Shown piece by piece: positions 30,823-39,963 of a DNA stretch of 64,000 bases. The notes below the pieces were generated by a model. That model had not been told where the DNA came from. It made no database searches and worked only from the letters and a program-made list of their open reading frames with translations. Origin of the DNA: Sporosarcina ureilytica (GTDB taxonomy: Bacteria > Bacillota > Bacilli > Bacillales_A > Planococcaceae); the NCBI RefSeq assembly GCF_001753205.1, contig NZ_CP017560.1:2232001-2296000 (forward strand), given 5' to 3'. How positions within the stretch are numbered: position 1 is the stretch's first letter; each line of letters starts with the position of its first letter. Made by a program: the position numbers and the translations under genes.

Positions 30823-32022
30823 TTACTCTTTCCAATTTTCCTTAACAAATTGATGAATGCGGCGAATTGCTTCTTCAATTAACTCAATAGATGTTGCGTA
30901 GGATAACCGAATCGTATTTGGTGCTCCGAATCCTGAGCCAGGAATAATCGCGACATTCGCTTCAGTTAATAGCGCTGCGGCAAAATCATCTACACTTGCA
31001 AAGCCCGTTTTCTCCAGTGCTTCAGTGACATCTGGTAACAAGTAGAACGCGCCTTGTGGTTTTAATACATGAAAACCTGGTATCTCCGCCAGTTGTGGAT
31101 GAACTTTATCTAGTCGGGCTTCGAAATCTTTACGCATCTCTTCCACTGTATCCTGTGGACCGTTATACGCTTCAAGCGCGGCATATTGCGCTGTTGTCGT
31201 TGGATTCGATGTTGAATGGCTTGCAAGATTCGTCATCGCCTTAACGATTTCAGCATCTCCAGCAACATACCCGATTCTCCAACCTGTCATAGAATGCGAT
31301 TTTGATACACCGTTAATAATTAATGTACGTTTTTTCGCATCCTCCGATAATTGTGCAGGTGAAATATGTTCTTGTCCATCGTAAATTAGTTTTTCATAAA
31401 TTTCATCTGATACGATTAAAATATCTTTCTCTTTACACACTTGAACGATACTTTCAAGTTCTTCTGCCGTATAAATCATGCCAGTTGGATTGCCTGGTGA
31501 GTTGATGATAATGGCTTTTGTTTTATCTGTCACAGCATTTTCAATCTGTTCTGCTGTTACTTTGAAATTCGCTGCAGTCGTTCCTTCAATATGCACAGGA
31601 ACGCCACCTGCTAATTTCACTTGTTCAGGGTAACTCACCCAATAAGGTGTTGGAATAATCACTTCATCGCCTGGGTTTAAAATCACTTGGAAAAGTGTAT
31701 ATAATACATGTTTTGCCCCAACGCCAATCATCACTTCTTCACGCGCATATGTAAGCCCTTGGTCTCTTTCCAATTTGGCAATGACTGCATCTTTCAATTC
31801 AATTAAACCACCAGAAGGCGTATATTTCGTTTTACCATCTTTCATTGAATCGATGGCAGCAGATAAGATGTTTTCTGGTGTGTTAAAGTCAGGTTCACCC
31901 GCGCCAAGACCAATGATATCGATTCCTGACTCTCTCATTTCCTTTGCCTTTGCCGTAATAGCTAAAGTTGTTGAAGGCGTTAATGTATTTACTCTAGATG
32001 CTAAGCGATTGTTCAATTCCAT
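30823..32022 (-). CDS. aspB: Aspartate aminotransferase, class I (399 aa)
   Basis: PLP-dependent fold type I: GLGAGEPDFNTPE near the start, NSPGNPTGMIY, VSDEIYEKLIYDG and the Schiff-base lysine in NGVSKSHSMTGWRIGY; GAFYLLPDV and GFGAPNTIRLSYAT near the end. It converts aspartate and 2-oxoglutarate to oxaloacetate and glutamate. The start MELNNRLASRVNTLTPST was chosen by agreement with the family; GGGGGAG is close upstream. It follows ypmB by 8 bp. Confidence 0.93.
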   Translation of the reverse strand: MELNNRLASRVNTLTPSTTLAITAKAKEMRESGIDIIGLGAGEPDFNTPENILSAAIDSMKDGKTKYTPSGGLIELKDAVIAKLERDQGLTYAREEVMIGVGAKHVLYTLFQVILNPGDEVIIPTPYWVSYPEQVKLAGGVPVHIEGTTAANFKVTAEQIENAVTDKTKAIIINSPGNPTGMIYTAEELESIVQVCKEKDILIVSDEIYEKLIYDGQEHISPAQLSEDAKKRTLIINGVSKSHSMTGWRIGYVAGDAEIVKAMTNLASHSTSNPTTTAQYAALEAYNGPQDTVEEMRKDFEARLDKVHPQLAEIPGFHVLKPQGAFYLLPDVTEALEKTGFASVDDFAAALLTEANVAIIPGSGFGAPNTIRLSYATSIELIEEAIRRIHQFVKENWKE

Positions 32023-32030
32023 CTCTCCCC

Positions 32031-32510
32031 CTATAAATTTAAAATTCTTTTTGACCATTCTCCATCCTTAAATAGGATGTATACATAATTCAATTTACCA
32101 CTTTCATTTTTAAAGGCAACTTCCCAAATCGGTTCGTTCTCCTCAGTACCTAATAGGACATGTAAAACTTTAGCTACCTTGTGCTCTTGTAATACAGTTT
32201 GGAGCGCTGTTTCTTTGGAGACGCCATCCGCTAATTTAACTTCTTGAAACTTTCTTTCTTCTCGTTCATTCACAAAAACTGCCACTTTTTCGCCGTCTGG
32301 ATTCACCCCGAATACGGTGACCAATGCGTCTGTTCCATTATACGGTTGGACGGCGTCGACTGTCATAATTTGCCCTGAACGGATGGCTGCTTCTGCTGCT
32401 GTATCTTTTACAGTAGCGATTGGTTTATTCGCATTGTAAAAAACTGTGATGACAATAACCGTCACTAATGCGAACAGGAAGGCCGAAATAAATTTAACCC
32501 AATTTAACAT
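32031..32510 (-). CDS. ypmB: YpmB family membrane-anchored protein (159 aa)
   Basis: A single N-terminal membrane anchor (FISAFLFALVTVIVITVFY) is followed by an extracytoplasmic region. That region resembles two PepSY-like/DUF5590 units (ETALQTVLQEHKVAKVLHVL; EVAFKNESGKLNYVYILFKD). Function unknown. Gene order dinG-ypmB-aspB-asnS matches B. subtilis except that the tiny ypmA gene between dinG and ypmB is not seen (the 36-bp gap is too short). Confidence 0.85.
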   Translation of the reverse strand: MLNWVKFISAFLFALVTVIVITVFYNANKPIATVKDTAAEAAIRSGQIMTVDAVQPYNGTDALVTVFGVNPDGEKVAVFVNEREERKFQEVKLADGVSKETALQTVLQEHKVAKVLHVLLGTEENEPIWEVAFKNESGKLNYVYILFKDGEWSKRILNL

Positions 32511-32546
32511 GTTTGCTCACGTCCCAGGATTCTTCTAACATTTTTT

Positions 32547-35327
32547 TTACTTACCTTTATTATAGCAATTTTCGAGTTCATTCACCATTACTTCAAGCGT
32601 TACTTTTTTCACATGGACATTTGGCAAAGCATCAATAAAGTATTTCCCGTATGATTTTGTCTCAATTCTTCTATCCAAAATAATAAACGCACCTTTGTCA
32701 GACGACGAGCGAATAAGCCTTCCAAATCCTTGGCGCATACGCATGACGGCTTCCGGCAACGCATACTCCGTAAAAGGATTCTTTCCTTCGGCTGTTAATT
32801 TCTCCGCATGCGCTTTAAAGATAGGATCTTCTGGTGAAGTAAAAGGTAAACGAACAACAATCACTGCTGACAGTGCGTCCCCTGGAACGTCCACACCTTC
32901 CCAGAAACTGCTCGTTCCAAATAAAACTGACTGGTTAAACTGATGAAATGATTTTAATAATTTCATCCGGCTGCCGCCCGTAATACCTTGTGCAAAAAGC
33001 GCATATTCTTCCAATTGTTCACTATCAATAATCAGATCATATGTTTTCTTCATCATATCTTTTGATGTGAAGAGTACAAATAATCTTCCCCCCGTTGCCA
33101 TTGTTGTTTGAATCACCGCATTCGCAACCTCTTCAATATAATCCGATTGCGAAACTTGTTGAATAGCAGGCATATTGTTCACAAGATACATTTCTGCTCC
33201 ATCGTAAAAATGGGTTGGTGCGTCAAACACTTCAATTGGGACTGTTTCATCCAAACCTAATTGCGTTGGAATATATCTCGTTCTATGACCAATGGCTAGC
33301 GTCCCTGAAGTCCATACAATACCCGTGCGATTTATTTTTAGACGCTCCGTAAATTTTTGTATAGTGGCAGAACTGTCAAGTGGATGTCGAATGGCCATTA
33401 AACTACTTGGTAAACTCCGTTGATCTCTTTCAATCCAAATGGCAAATTTTTGTTTGTTATTATCTAAAAAGAGCTCTACCCATTCACCTGCTTTAATTTT
33501 AAGTTCTCTTAGCCAATAGGACCATTCCGCAATTAATGCACGCTCGCTTTTTGACATATTCACTGTATGAATGGCAAATCGCCTTTCAATTTTTTCAGCA
33601 ATGTCGAGATAATTGAACATGACTGTAGATACTTTCTCATATTGCTTTTGCATATTCTGTAGTTCATGGAGTGCATAAGTATTTCGATGGCCTACTTGTT
33701 TTTTAATCGTTTCCGGAACGAAATAGGCCAATTGACTTGTCACTTCATCGAACGCAGTTGAAAACTGTTCAAACGAAGTTGCAATCTGTTCCATTGCGGG
33801 AATGGACACGCCTAACCGGTTAGCTAATGCCACGATTTCTGAAAGCAATTGTCCATCGGCAGTTGAAGCAAGTTGCCCCATAATATATTTCCACGTTGTA
33901 TATGAAAAGACAGTTTCACTAAGTCTTGCGGCAGTTTGAACGAGTTGATGCGCTTCATCTACAACTAAACCAGCAATTTGATCAAAAATCGGCTCCGTTC
34001 GATTGATATCTGACAACAACATCGCATGATTCGTAATAATAAAATTTGAATGTTTGCATGCCTGTAAATGCTGCATATAATAATCAACTTCACGCTCTTC
34101 ATTTGACACGCTAACCGAACGGTTTCTAATTCGGTCGATAAATAATTGACCTCCGCCGGAAACGTTTAATTCGCCTAGATCGCCGGTAGTTGTTTCCGTT
34201 AACCATACAAGAATTTGCATGATTGAAAATGTCTCATCGTAAGATTGATCTGTTAGCGTAAGTAACTCCTCGAACTTCCCGAGAGAAATATAATGATTTC
34301 TCCCTTTAAGCACAGTCGCTTTTAGTGTGATGTTCAGCATGTTAGAGATTTTCTCCAATTCACTCACAACAATTTTGTCGACTAAATAATTGGTGTATGT
34401 GCTAATGACGACTGGCTTGCCTTGTTCAATAGATTGAAATGCGGCTGGTAATAAATAAGCGATTGTTTTACCAATCCCTGTCGGTACCTCCGCTGCAACT
34501 TCTGATGTCTCCGTCAATGTTCGCCAAACGGTATCCATAAAGGAAAATTGGGAAGATCTTTTTTCAAAGTTTGGAAAAGCCTCTTTGAATAACTTGGTTT
34601 TCTGTACCTCTTGTGTAGGATAGGAACCATCCCCATATTGTCCACTTGATGTTGGCGTTACAGGTTTAAAAGGTATTCCGCGGAACTTTGAATATTGAAT
34701 GCGTTGACGTTTGCCACGGACATTTTTTAATACGGTATAAAAAAGACTTGCTAAATCGGATTTAAGCTTAAACGACCTTTTATGAAGTAATTCCAATGTT
34801 TCTAACGGGAGCGTATGTAATTTTTCATAACATTGGAGCAGGAGCTCGCTCGTAGCTTCTGCATCGTCATCCGCCCGATGTGCAGACGGCAACTGAATAC
34901 CTAGTTCTTCTGCAATGTCTTGCAACCTATAACTAGCAAGCGACGGAAAGACTATTTTGGTCAATTCTACAGTATCAATTTGTCTCCCCGACCATTTGCC
35001 CACTTGGCAACGTTTAAATTCACTTTGTAAGAAAGGCAGATCAAATGCTGTGTTGTGCGCAACAAAAACAGTCCCTTCCAATAAGCCCCTTACTTCCTCA
35101 GCAATCTCTTCAAAAGTAGGTGCACCTTCTACATCCTCATCATTTATATTCGTTAATTCTCGAATAAATGGCGGGATTTTTTGGCAAGGATTTACAAAGC
35201 GCATATATCTTTGCTCAATTTTTCCGTTTTTTATAAGAACGATTGCGATTTGAATAATTCGATCTCCCTTAGCAGAAGAGTGTCCCGTTGTTTCCAAATC
35301 GACAACCGCATAAGTTTTTGTGTCCAT
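32547..35327 (-). CDS. dinG: DinG-type exonuclease-helicase (926 aa)
   Basis: The N-terminal DnaQ-like 3'-5' exonuclease (TYAVVDLETTGHSSAKGD at residues 4-21; FVAHNTAFDLPFLQSEF; HRADDDAEATSELL) is followed by a superfamily 2 helicase. Its motifs are VPTGIGKTIAYLLPAA (Walker A), GLVVDEAHQLVQ (DEAH), SGTLAIGHR, SSFWEGVDVPGD and MRQGFGRLIRSS. The fused exonuclease is typical of Gram-positive DinG. In S. aureus the homologue degrades single-stranded DNA with its nuclease part. No Fe-S cysteine set is seen. First gene of the dinG-ypmB-aspB-asnS run. Confidence 0.93.
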   Translation of the reverse strand: MDTKTYAVVDLETTGHSSAKGDRIIQIAIVLIKNGKIEQRYMRFVNPCQKIPPFIRELTNINDEDVEGAPTFEEIAEEVRGLLEGTVFVAHNTAFDLPFLQSEFKRCQVGKWSGRQIDTVELTKIVFPSLASYRLQDIAEELGIQLPSAHRADDDAEATSELLLQCYEKLHTLPLETLELLHKRSFKLKSDLASLFYTVLKNVRGKRQRIQYSKFRGIPFKPVTPTSSGQYGDGSYPTQEVQKTKLFKEAFPNFEKRSSQFSFMDTVWRTLTETSEVAAEVPTGIGKTIAYLLPAAFQSIEQGKPVVISTYTNYLVDKIVVSELEKISNMLNITLKATVLKGRNHYISLGKFEELLTLTDQSYDETFSIMQILVWLTETTTGDLGELNVSGGGQLFIDRIRNRSVSVSNEEREVDYYMQHLQACKHSNFIITNHAMLLSDINRTEPIFDQIAGLVVDEAHQLVQTAARLSETVFSYTTWKYIMGQLASTADGQLLSEIVALANRLGVSIPAMEQIATSFEQFSTAFDEVTSQLAYFVPETIKKQVGHRNTYALHELQNMQKQYEKVSTVMFNYLDIAEKIERRFAIHTVNMSKSERALIAEWSYWLRELKIKAGEWVELFLDNNKQKFAIWIERDQRSLPSSLMAIRHPLDSSATIQKFTERLKINRTGIVWTSGTLAIGHRTRYIPTQLGLDETVPIEVFDAPTHFYDGAEMYLVNNMPAIQQVSQSDYIEEVANAVIQTTMATGGRLFVLFTSKDMMKKTYDLIIDSEQLEEYALFAQGITGGSRMKLLKSFHQFNQSVLFGTSSFWEGVDVPGDALSAVIVVRLPFTSPEDPIFKAHAEKLTAEGKNPFTEYALPEAVMRMRQGFGRLIRSSSDKGAFIILDRRIETKSYGKYFIDALPNVHVKKVTLEVMVNELENCYNKGK

Positions 35328-35412
35328 TCAATCATCAACTTCCTGTAATCAATGCTAATCGAAATTATATCATATTGAAGTCGATAATTCGGTTATTTTA
35401 ACCATTTCTAAG

Positions 35413-35451
35413 AAAGAAAACCCGTAAAAGATGGCTTACATCTTGTACGGG
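35413..35451 (-). terminator. Terminator of the panBCD operon
   Basis: CCCGTACAAGATG and CATCTTTTACGGG arms followed by TTTTCTTTC on the minus strand, 14 bp after the panD stop. Confidence 0.8.
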
Positions 35452-35464
35452 CGGTATTGAAAGA

Positions 35465-35845
35465 TTAAATACGCATACTAGGGGCTTCTTTTATCATTTG
35501 TTGAATTTGGTTTTGCTCATCTAAAATCAACACAGTCGGTTCGTGACTTTCCGCTTCTGTTTCCGTCACATAAACGTATGACAAAATAATCACAATGTCG
35601 CCTTTTTGAACGAGTCTAGCTGCAGCCCCGTTGACACAAATGACGCCACTTCCCCGCTCACCTGCAATAATATACGTTTCAAAACGTGCACCGTTATGAT
35701 TATTGACGACATGCACTTTTTCATTCGGATACATATTAGCTGCTTCTAGCAAGTCAGCGTCAATTGTAATACTGCCTACATAATTCAAATCTGCCTCTGT
35801 AACAGTTGCTCGGTGTAATTTGCTATTCATCATCATTCTGAACAT
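35465..35845 (-). CDS. panD: Aspartate 1-decarboxylase proenzyme (126 aa)
   Basis: The self-cleavage site Gly24-Ser25 lies in [11 protein letters not shown]; cleavage makes the pyruvoyl group that decarboxylates aspartate to beta-alanine. [20 protein letters not shown], then [20 protein letters not shown], are the conserved core. Length is as expected. Its start overlaps panC by 13 bp, so the three genes panB-panC-panD form one coupled operon supplying pantothenate. Confidence 0.96.
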   Translation of the reverse strand: MFRMMMNSKLHRATVTEADLNYVGSITIDADLLEAANMYPNEKVHVVNNHNGARFETYIIAGERGSGVICVNGAAARLVQKGDIVIILSYVYVTETEAESHEPTVLILDEQNQIQQMIKEAPSMRI

Positions 35846-36705
35846 GGCAATTCATCCTTTAATTTCACGATTACGTTATCTATTAATCTAGCTTTTTCAA
35901 ATGTCACTGCACAAGCTAAGATGGCTTCTTCTGAATCAACAGTCAATGGTTGGAGCGATGGATAAGCGAGCAATGCTACATAGTCGATAGCCCCTGAAGT
36001 TTTATTTTCAATTAACTGTGCAACTTCATGTTCAACGACACTTGTTTCTTTACCTTGTTCTAAATACTTTTTTCCAAGCTGCAACGCTTCGTAAAGCACA
36101 GGGGCCTCCGAACGTTCTTTAGGTGAGAGTCGAACATTTCTGGAACTCATTGCCAAGCCATCCTTTTCCCTCACAGTAGGCACACGTTCAATGGTCGTTC
36201 TGAAATTGAAATCTTCCACAAACGTTTCAATGATCGCCAGTTGTTGCGCATCTTTCTTCCCGAAATAGGAACGGTCTGGGTCGACAATATTAAATAATTT
36301 CAATATGACTTTCAAAACACCATCAAAATGGCCGGATCGTGATGCACCGCAAAGTACTTCCGCTTGAGCCCCCGGTAAAATTTGAATCTCTCCTATCCTC
36401 GGATACATCTCGTCTTTATCTGGCATAAAAACAATATCAACACCAGCTTCTGCTGCTAATGCGACATCTCTTTGTTCATTTCTCGGATAAGTTGCATAAT
36501 CTTCATTAGGACCAAATTGTGTCGGGTTCACAAATATACTCATCACAACAATATCGTTCTCTTCCCTAGCCTTTTTAACGAGTGCTAGGTGACCTTCATG
36601 TAAAAAGCCCATCGTTGGTACAAACCCTACCGTTCGATGTTGCCGCACTTGTCGATTTAAAAGCTTTCGCAATTGCTCAATAGAATTAACGATTTTCATA
36701 TGCAT
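35833..36705 (-). CDS. panC: Pantothenate synthetase (290 aa)
   Basis: Nucleotidyl-transferase fold with the HIGH-like motif [56 protein letters not shown] and the KMSKS-like segment [11 protein letters not shown]. It joins pantoate and beta-alanine using ATP. The ATG follows the panB stop directly (TGA then ATG), and AAAGGTG at the end of panB is the likely site. It overlaps panD by 13 bp. Confidence 0.95.
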   Translation of the reverse strand: MHMKIVNSIEQLRKLLNRQVRQHRTVGFVPTMGFLHEGHLALVKKAREENDIVVMSIFVNPTQFGPNEDYATYPRNEQRDVALAAEAGVDIVFMPDKDEMYPRIGEIQILPGAQAEVLCGASRSGHFDGVLKVILKLFNIVDPDRSYFGKKDAQQLAIIETFVEDFNFRTTIERVPTVREKDGLAMSSRNVRLSPKERSEAPVLYEALQLGKKYLEQGKETSVVEHEVAQLIENKTSGAIDYVALLAYPSLQPLTVDSEEAILACAVTFEKARLIDNVIVKLKDELPCSE

Positions 36706-37548
36706 TCATTCACCTTTTCCGCTGCCATACAATGTCACGAGTTCTTCTTCTTTCATTGTAAAACGATGTTGCTCCGCGGGGAAGGAACCATTCTTAACCT
36801 CTTCCACATAAGCAGTTAACCCGTCGTGTATCGTTCTGCCGGCATCGGAAAATTTCTTTACAAATTTAGGGATGTGGTGATTTCCAAATTGGACTGTGTC
36901 ATGGAATACAAGTACTTGTCCGTCTGTTTCTGCGCCTGCGCCAATGCCTATTACTGGAATCGTAAGTGCCTCAGATACTTTTTTCGCTAGCTGATAAGGT
37001 ACACATTCTACAACCACCATACAAGCACCCGCTCGCTCCGCCGCCAATGCATCGCTTATTAATTGTTCCGCGGCTTCCGCCGTTTTACCTTGGACTTTAT
37101 AGCCACCAAGTACACCTGCATGTTGCGGTAACAAACCTAAGTGAGCAACGACAGGGATACCAGTATCCGTTAACATGCCAATCACGTGTATCACTTCTCC
37201 TGAACCTTCAAGCTTTAATGCATTTGCACCAGTTTCTTGAAAAATTCGCACCGCGTCTTGTAATGTTCTGTCATAAGAACCGTGATAAGAACCAAAAGGC
37301 ATATCAACGACAACGAATGTGTCTTTCGCGCCTCTTCTTACAGCTTTACCGTGATGAATCATATCGTTCACTGTCACCGGTACTGTTGAGTCATAGCCTA
37401 GTACAACCATGCCTAATGAATCGCCAACTAAAATCACATCAACCCCTGAATCTTCTGCAAACTTAGCCGTTGGGTAATCGTAAGCCGTCAGCATGACAAC
37501 TTTTTCACCGTCTTTTTTCATGTTTAAGAAATCTGCTGTTGTTTTCAT
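36706..37548 (-). CDS. panB: Ketopantoate hydroxymethyltransferase (280 aa)
   Basis: TIM-barrel enzyme. [39 protein letters not shown] (metal-binding Asp), [42 protein letters not shown] and [17 protein letters not shown] are the family blocks. It transfers a C1 unit from methylenetetrahydrofolate to ketoisovalerate. The start MKTTADF follows GGAGAGGAG by 8 nt; a longer frame would run into the leader terminator. Regulated by the leader described separately. Confidence 0.95.
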   Translation of the reverse strand: MKTTADFLNMKKDGEKVVMLTAYDYPTAKFAEDSGVDVILVGDSLGMVVLGYDSTVPVTVNDMIHHGKAVRRGAKDTFVVVDMPFGSYHGSYDRTLQDAVRIFQETGANALKLEGSGEVIHVIGMLTDTGIPVVAHLGLLPQHAGVLGGYKVQGKTAEAAEQLISDALAAERAGACMVVVECVPYQLAKKVSEALTIPVIGIGAGAETDGQVLVFHDTVQFGNHHIPKFVKKFSDAGRTIHDGLTAYVEEVKNGSFPAEQHRFTMKEEELVTLYGSGKGE

Positions 37549-37582
37549 TTTTTTCTCCTCTCCGGGAAAAAACCATGAGAAA

Positions 37583-37610
37583 AGCGCTAGGCGCCCGAAG
37601 CTAGACATAT
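37583..37610 (+). repeat. Fragment of a dispersed GC-rich repeat
   Basis: AAAGCGCTAGGCGCCCGAAG followed by CTAGACA; a related segment (AAAAGCGCAGGGCGCCGCCT followed by AGATGCGACA on the minus strand) precedes aroC near 55294-55324. It resembles the TCTAGC..GGGCGCC repeat I recall from other Bacillales. Confidence 0.35.
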
Positions 37611-37642
37611 AAAAAACCTTCTGTCTAAAAATGGACAGAAGG
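37611..37642 (-). terminator. Leader terminator upstream of panB
   Basis: CCTTCTGTCCATTTTTAGACAGAAGG followed by TTTTTT reads as an intrinsic terminator about 60 nt before the panB start, inside the transcribed leader, so it probably acts as an attenuator. I give only the 9-bp arms CCTTCTGTC / GACAGAAGG as the firm pairing. Confidence 0.8.
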
Positions 37643-37670
37643 ATTGCGTCATCACTTTAAAATGGTTTCC

Positions 37671-37769
37671 TCCGTCCCTGTCTTATTTAAAGATCAAGGC
37701 AGATCATGTTTGAACGAACTATTTGATTAACATTTTTTCTGTTGGTGCAGTTCGAATATGATACCGCCC
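37671..37769 (-). promoter_or_regulatory. Tandem pan-motif-like RNA in the panBCD leader
   Basis: Two hairpins share the same plan: an outer helix, a bulged A on the 3' side, a 5-bp helix, a bulged A on the 5' side, an inner helix and a loop. Domain 1 (37744-37769) pairs GG-GCGGT-[A]-TC with GA-ACTGC-[A]-CC. Domain 2 (37671-37703) pairs TCTG-CCTTG-[A]-TCT with AGA-CAGGG-[A]-CGGA. A 'pan motif' with bulged adenines upstream of pantothenate genes has been described by comparative genomics. The following terminator suggests premature-termination control; the ligand is not known to me. Confidence 0.65.
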
Positions 37770-37811
37770 TACAAGTTTACTATATCAAATTCTACACAAA
37801 AAGTATACACA

Positions 37812-38795
37812 CTATTTCCTGAATTCAATATCCCCCGAATAAACCCCAAAGATGGTTCCATCATCTTGCTTTAATTCGAGCATACCTTCCTCGGTAATTC
37901 CAATCGCTAAGCCTTCAACAGTTTGATTCACCATCGTTGCACGTATTCTTCGTCCAATTGTATTTGAATAACTTTCCCATAGTAATTTAATTGGACTAAA
38001 TCCATGCGCTTCATAAAGCTTCGTATATTCTTCTAAATATTTTAACGTAGTTGCAATGAGTTCTGCACGATTGATTGTTTTTCCGAGTTCAATTTTCAAG
38101 GAAGTAGCAATTGACATTAATTCTTCTGGAAATTCATCGATGCTTTGATTCACATTGATCCCAATGCCTAGAATGATAGATTTTATTAAGTCTGGGTCCG
38201 CTTGCAATTCCGTTAAAATGCCCGTTACCTTTTTTTCATTAATCAATAAATCGTTCGGCCATTTAATTTGGGGCGTTAAGCCTGTTACTTCTTCAATCGC
38301 TCTTGTAATTGCTACAGCTGCTACTAACGTCATTTGCGGGGCCTGTTGTGGGGTTAAGTGCGGTCTTGTAATGACGCTCATCCAAATGCCTTTGTAAGCT
38401 TTTGAATCCCAAGGCCGTGCCATTCTCCCTTTACCGGTTAGCTGTTCTTCAGCAACAACAACTGTCCCGTCCTGTGCGCCTTCCTGTGCTAACTCATGCG
38501 CAATAAACTGCGTGGAATCACAAGACTCAAAATACCGTATCTCTTGGCCAAATGCTTCGGTCGTTAAATATTTTTTTATGTTGGCTTCATTTATCCTGTC
38601 AGGCGTTGAAATTAAATAATATCCTCTTTTACGGACTGTTCCAATCTCATATCCTTCTTGTTCTAAATCTTTCACATATTTCCAGATCGCGGTACGGGAA
38701 ACGCCAAATTCATCGGCAAGATCTTGTCCAGAAACCGGCTCTCCGTTTGCGTCAAATAATCTTTTTAACAACTCACTCTTTGCTGTTGAAGTCAT
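37812..38795 (-). CDS. birA: Biotin-protein ligase / biotin operon repressor (327 aa)
   Basis: The N-terminal winged helix-turn-helix (SGQDLADEFGVSRTAIWKYV) shows the bifunctional, DNA-binding type. The ligase core has CDSTQFIAHELAQEGAQDGT, the glycine-rich biotinyl-AMP loop LTGKGRMARPWDS, IKWPNDLLINEKKVTGIL and GIGINVN. It biotinylates acetyl-CoA/pyruvate carboxylases and represses biotin genes. The start overlaps the cca 3' end by 23 bp. Confidence 0.94.
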   Translation of the reverse strand: MTSTAKSELLKRLFDANGEPVSGQDLADEFGVSRTAIWKYVKDLEQEGYEIGTVRKRGYYLISTPDRINEANIKKYLTTEAFGQEIRYFESCDSTQFIAHELAQEGAQDGTVVVAEEQLTGKGRMARPWDSKAYKGIWMSVITRPHLTPQQAPQMTLVAAVAITRAIEEVTGLTPQIKWPNDLLINEKKVTGILTELQADPDLIKSIILGIGINVNQSIDEFPEELMSIATSLKIELGKTINRAELIATTLKYLEEYTKLYEAHGFSPIKLLWESYSNTIGRRIRATMVNQTVEGLAIGITEEGMLELKQDDGTIFGVYSGDIEFRK

Positions 38796-39963
38796 TCATA
38801 AACCATTCCCTTATTTTATTCGGATCATTAACACATCGACCATGTAAGACTGCGGCTTCGATTTTTTTCATCCATTCTCCAGTCCAACGACCGCCTTTAA
38901 CGTCCGCCCAATTCATCAAATCTCTACCATTTACGCTCAAGTCTCTTGGCGATTGAATCGCTAACTTGTTTTTTTCTTTTTCAAACTGCGGAAAAGGTGC
39001 GAATCCTTCATCCATAGAAATTGAACGGTAAAACTTTTCTGCAGCTTCCAAAACAGGTACGTCGAATAAATAAATCTCATCCATGGCAAATGGATGCTCT
39101 TTCCGTATGGTGTACGCAGTCTCTACTGCCGCTATAAATCTTTTCTCATCATTTGATAATTTATAAGCCCCGCCTAATGTTGAAGCTGAATACTCGCCAG
39201 CTACAAGTAAATAAGCCCACCCTTCATTCGCTGAAGCAAACGGAAGCGCATGTTCCAATCCCCTCGTTTCTTTAGGAAATAACGGAAGCGCCTGACTAAG
39301 CTTGGTTTCTGTAAACAATTTAAATGCAGCCAATGGATTGGTCCCTAAAAATAATCTGTCCATCTCAATTTTGATTCGTTCTACAGAAACATTTCCTAGC
39401 CGTTCTGCTTGGTTACGAATTGCCTCGAATGTAGCAGGGTCAAGGGTAAAATCTAATACTGATGCAAAACGTAGTGCCCTCATCATACGTAATGCATCTT
39501 CATGAAACCGTTCTTCTGGCACACCAACCGCACGGATTATTTTATGCTTTAAGTCTTCTTGACCGTTAAATAAATCAATCAATTGACCGTCTTTCGTCAT
39601 TGCCAGTGCATTAAATGTAAAATCTCTACGTAGCAAATCTTCGTGTAATGTTTTAACGAATTGAACTTCATCGGGCCTTCTCGCATCTGAATAGGTCCCT
39701 TCTGTTCGAAAAGTCGTCACTTCAATTGGTTCATGATTCAGCAAAACTAAAACGGTCCCATGTGCAATGCCTACATCTATCGTATTTGAAAAAATCGCCT
39801 TCACTTCATTCGGTTCTGCTGAAGTCGCAATGTCGATATCAGTTGCTCGTTTACCGAGTAAATAATCACGCACCGCTCCTCCAACAAATACAGCTTCATG
39901 CCCGTGTTGTTCAAGTTTTTCTAGAACTAGATAACTTGCCGGTGTCCCAAATGGCTGAATCAT
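38773..39963 (-). CDS. cca: CCA-adding tRNA nucleotidyltransferase (396 aa)
   Basis: Class II nucleotidyltransferase: VFVGGAVRDYLLGKRATDID with the DxD metal site, RRDFTFNALAMTKDG, LRAVGVPEERFHEDALRMMR (DxxR-type nucleotide recognition), then the helical body and tail. It adds or repairs the CCA end of tRNAs without a template. It overlaps bshA by 4 bp and birA by 23 bp, as in the B. subtilis cluster. Confidence 0.94.
   Translation of the reverse strand: MIQPFGTPASYLVLEKLEQHGHEAVFVGGAVRDYLLGKRATDIDIATSAEPNEVKAIFSNTIDVGIAHGTVLVLLNHEPIEVTTFRTEGTYSDARRPDEVQFVKTLHEDLLRRDFTFNALAMTKDGQLIDLFNGQEDLKHKIIRAVGVPEERFHEDALRMMRALRFASVLDFTLDPATFEAIRNQAERLGNVSVERIKIEMDRLFLGTNPLAAFKLFTETKLSQALPLFPKETRGLEHALPFASANEGWAYLLVAGEYSASTLGGAYKLSNDEKRFIAAVETAYTIRKEHPFAMDEIYLFDVPVLEAAEKFYRSISMDEGFAPFPQFEKEKNKLAIQSPRDLSVNGRDLMNWADVKGGRWTGEWMKKIEAAVLHGRCVNDPNKIREWFMNDFNSKE

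Noticed and set aside
36966-37466. 166-codon plus-strand frame
   Set aside because: Lies entirely opposite panB, has no ribosome-binding site and low-complexity composition.
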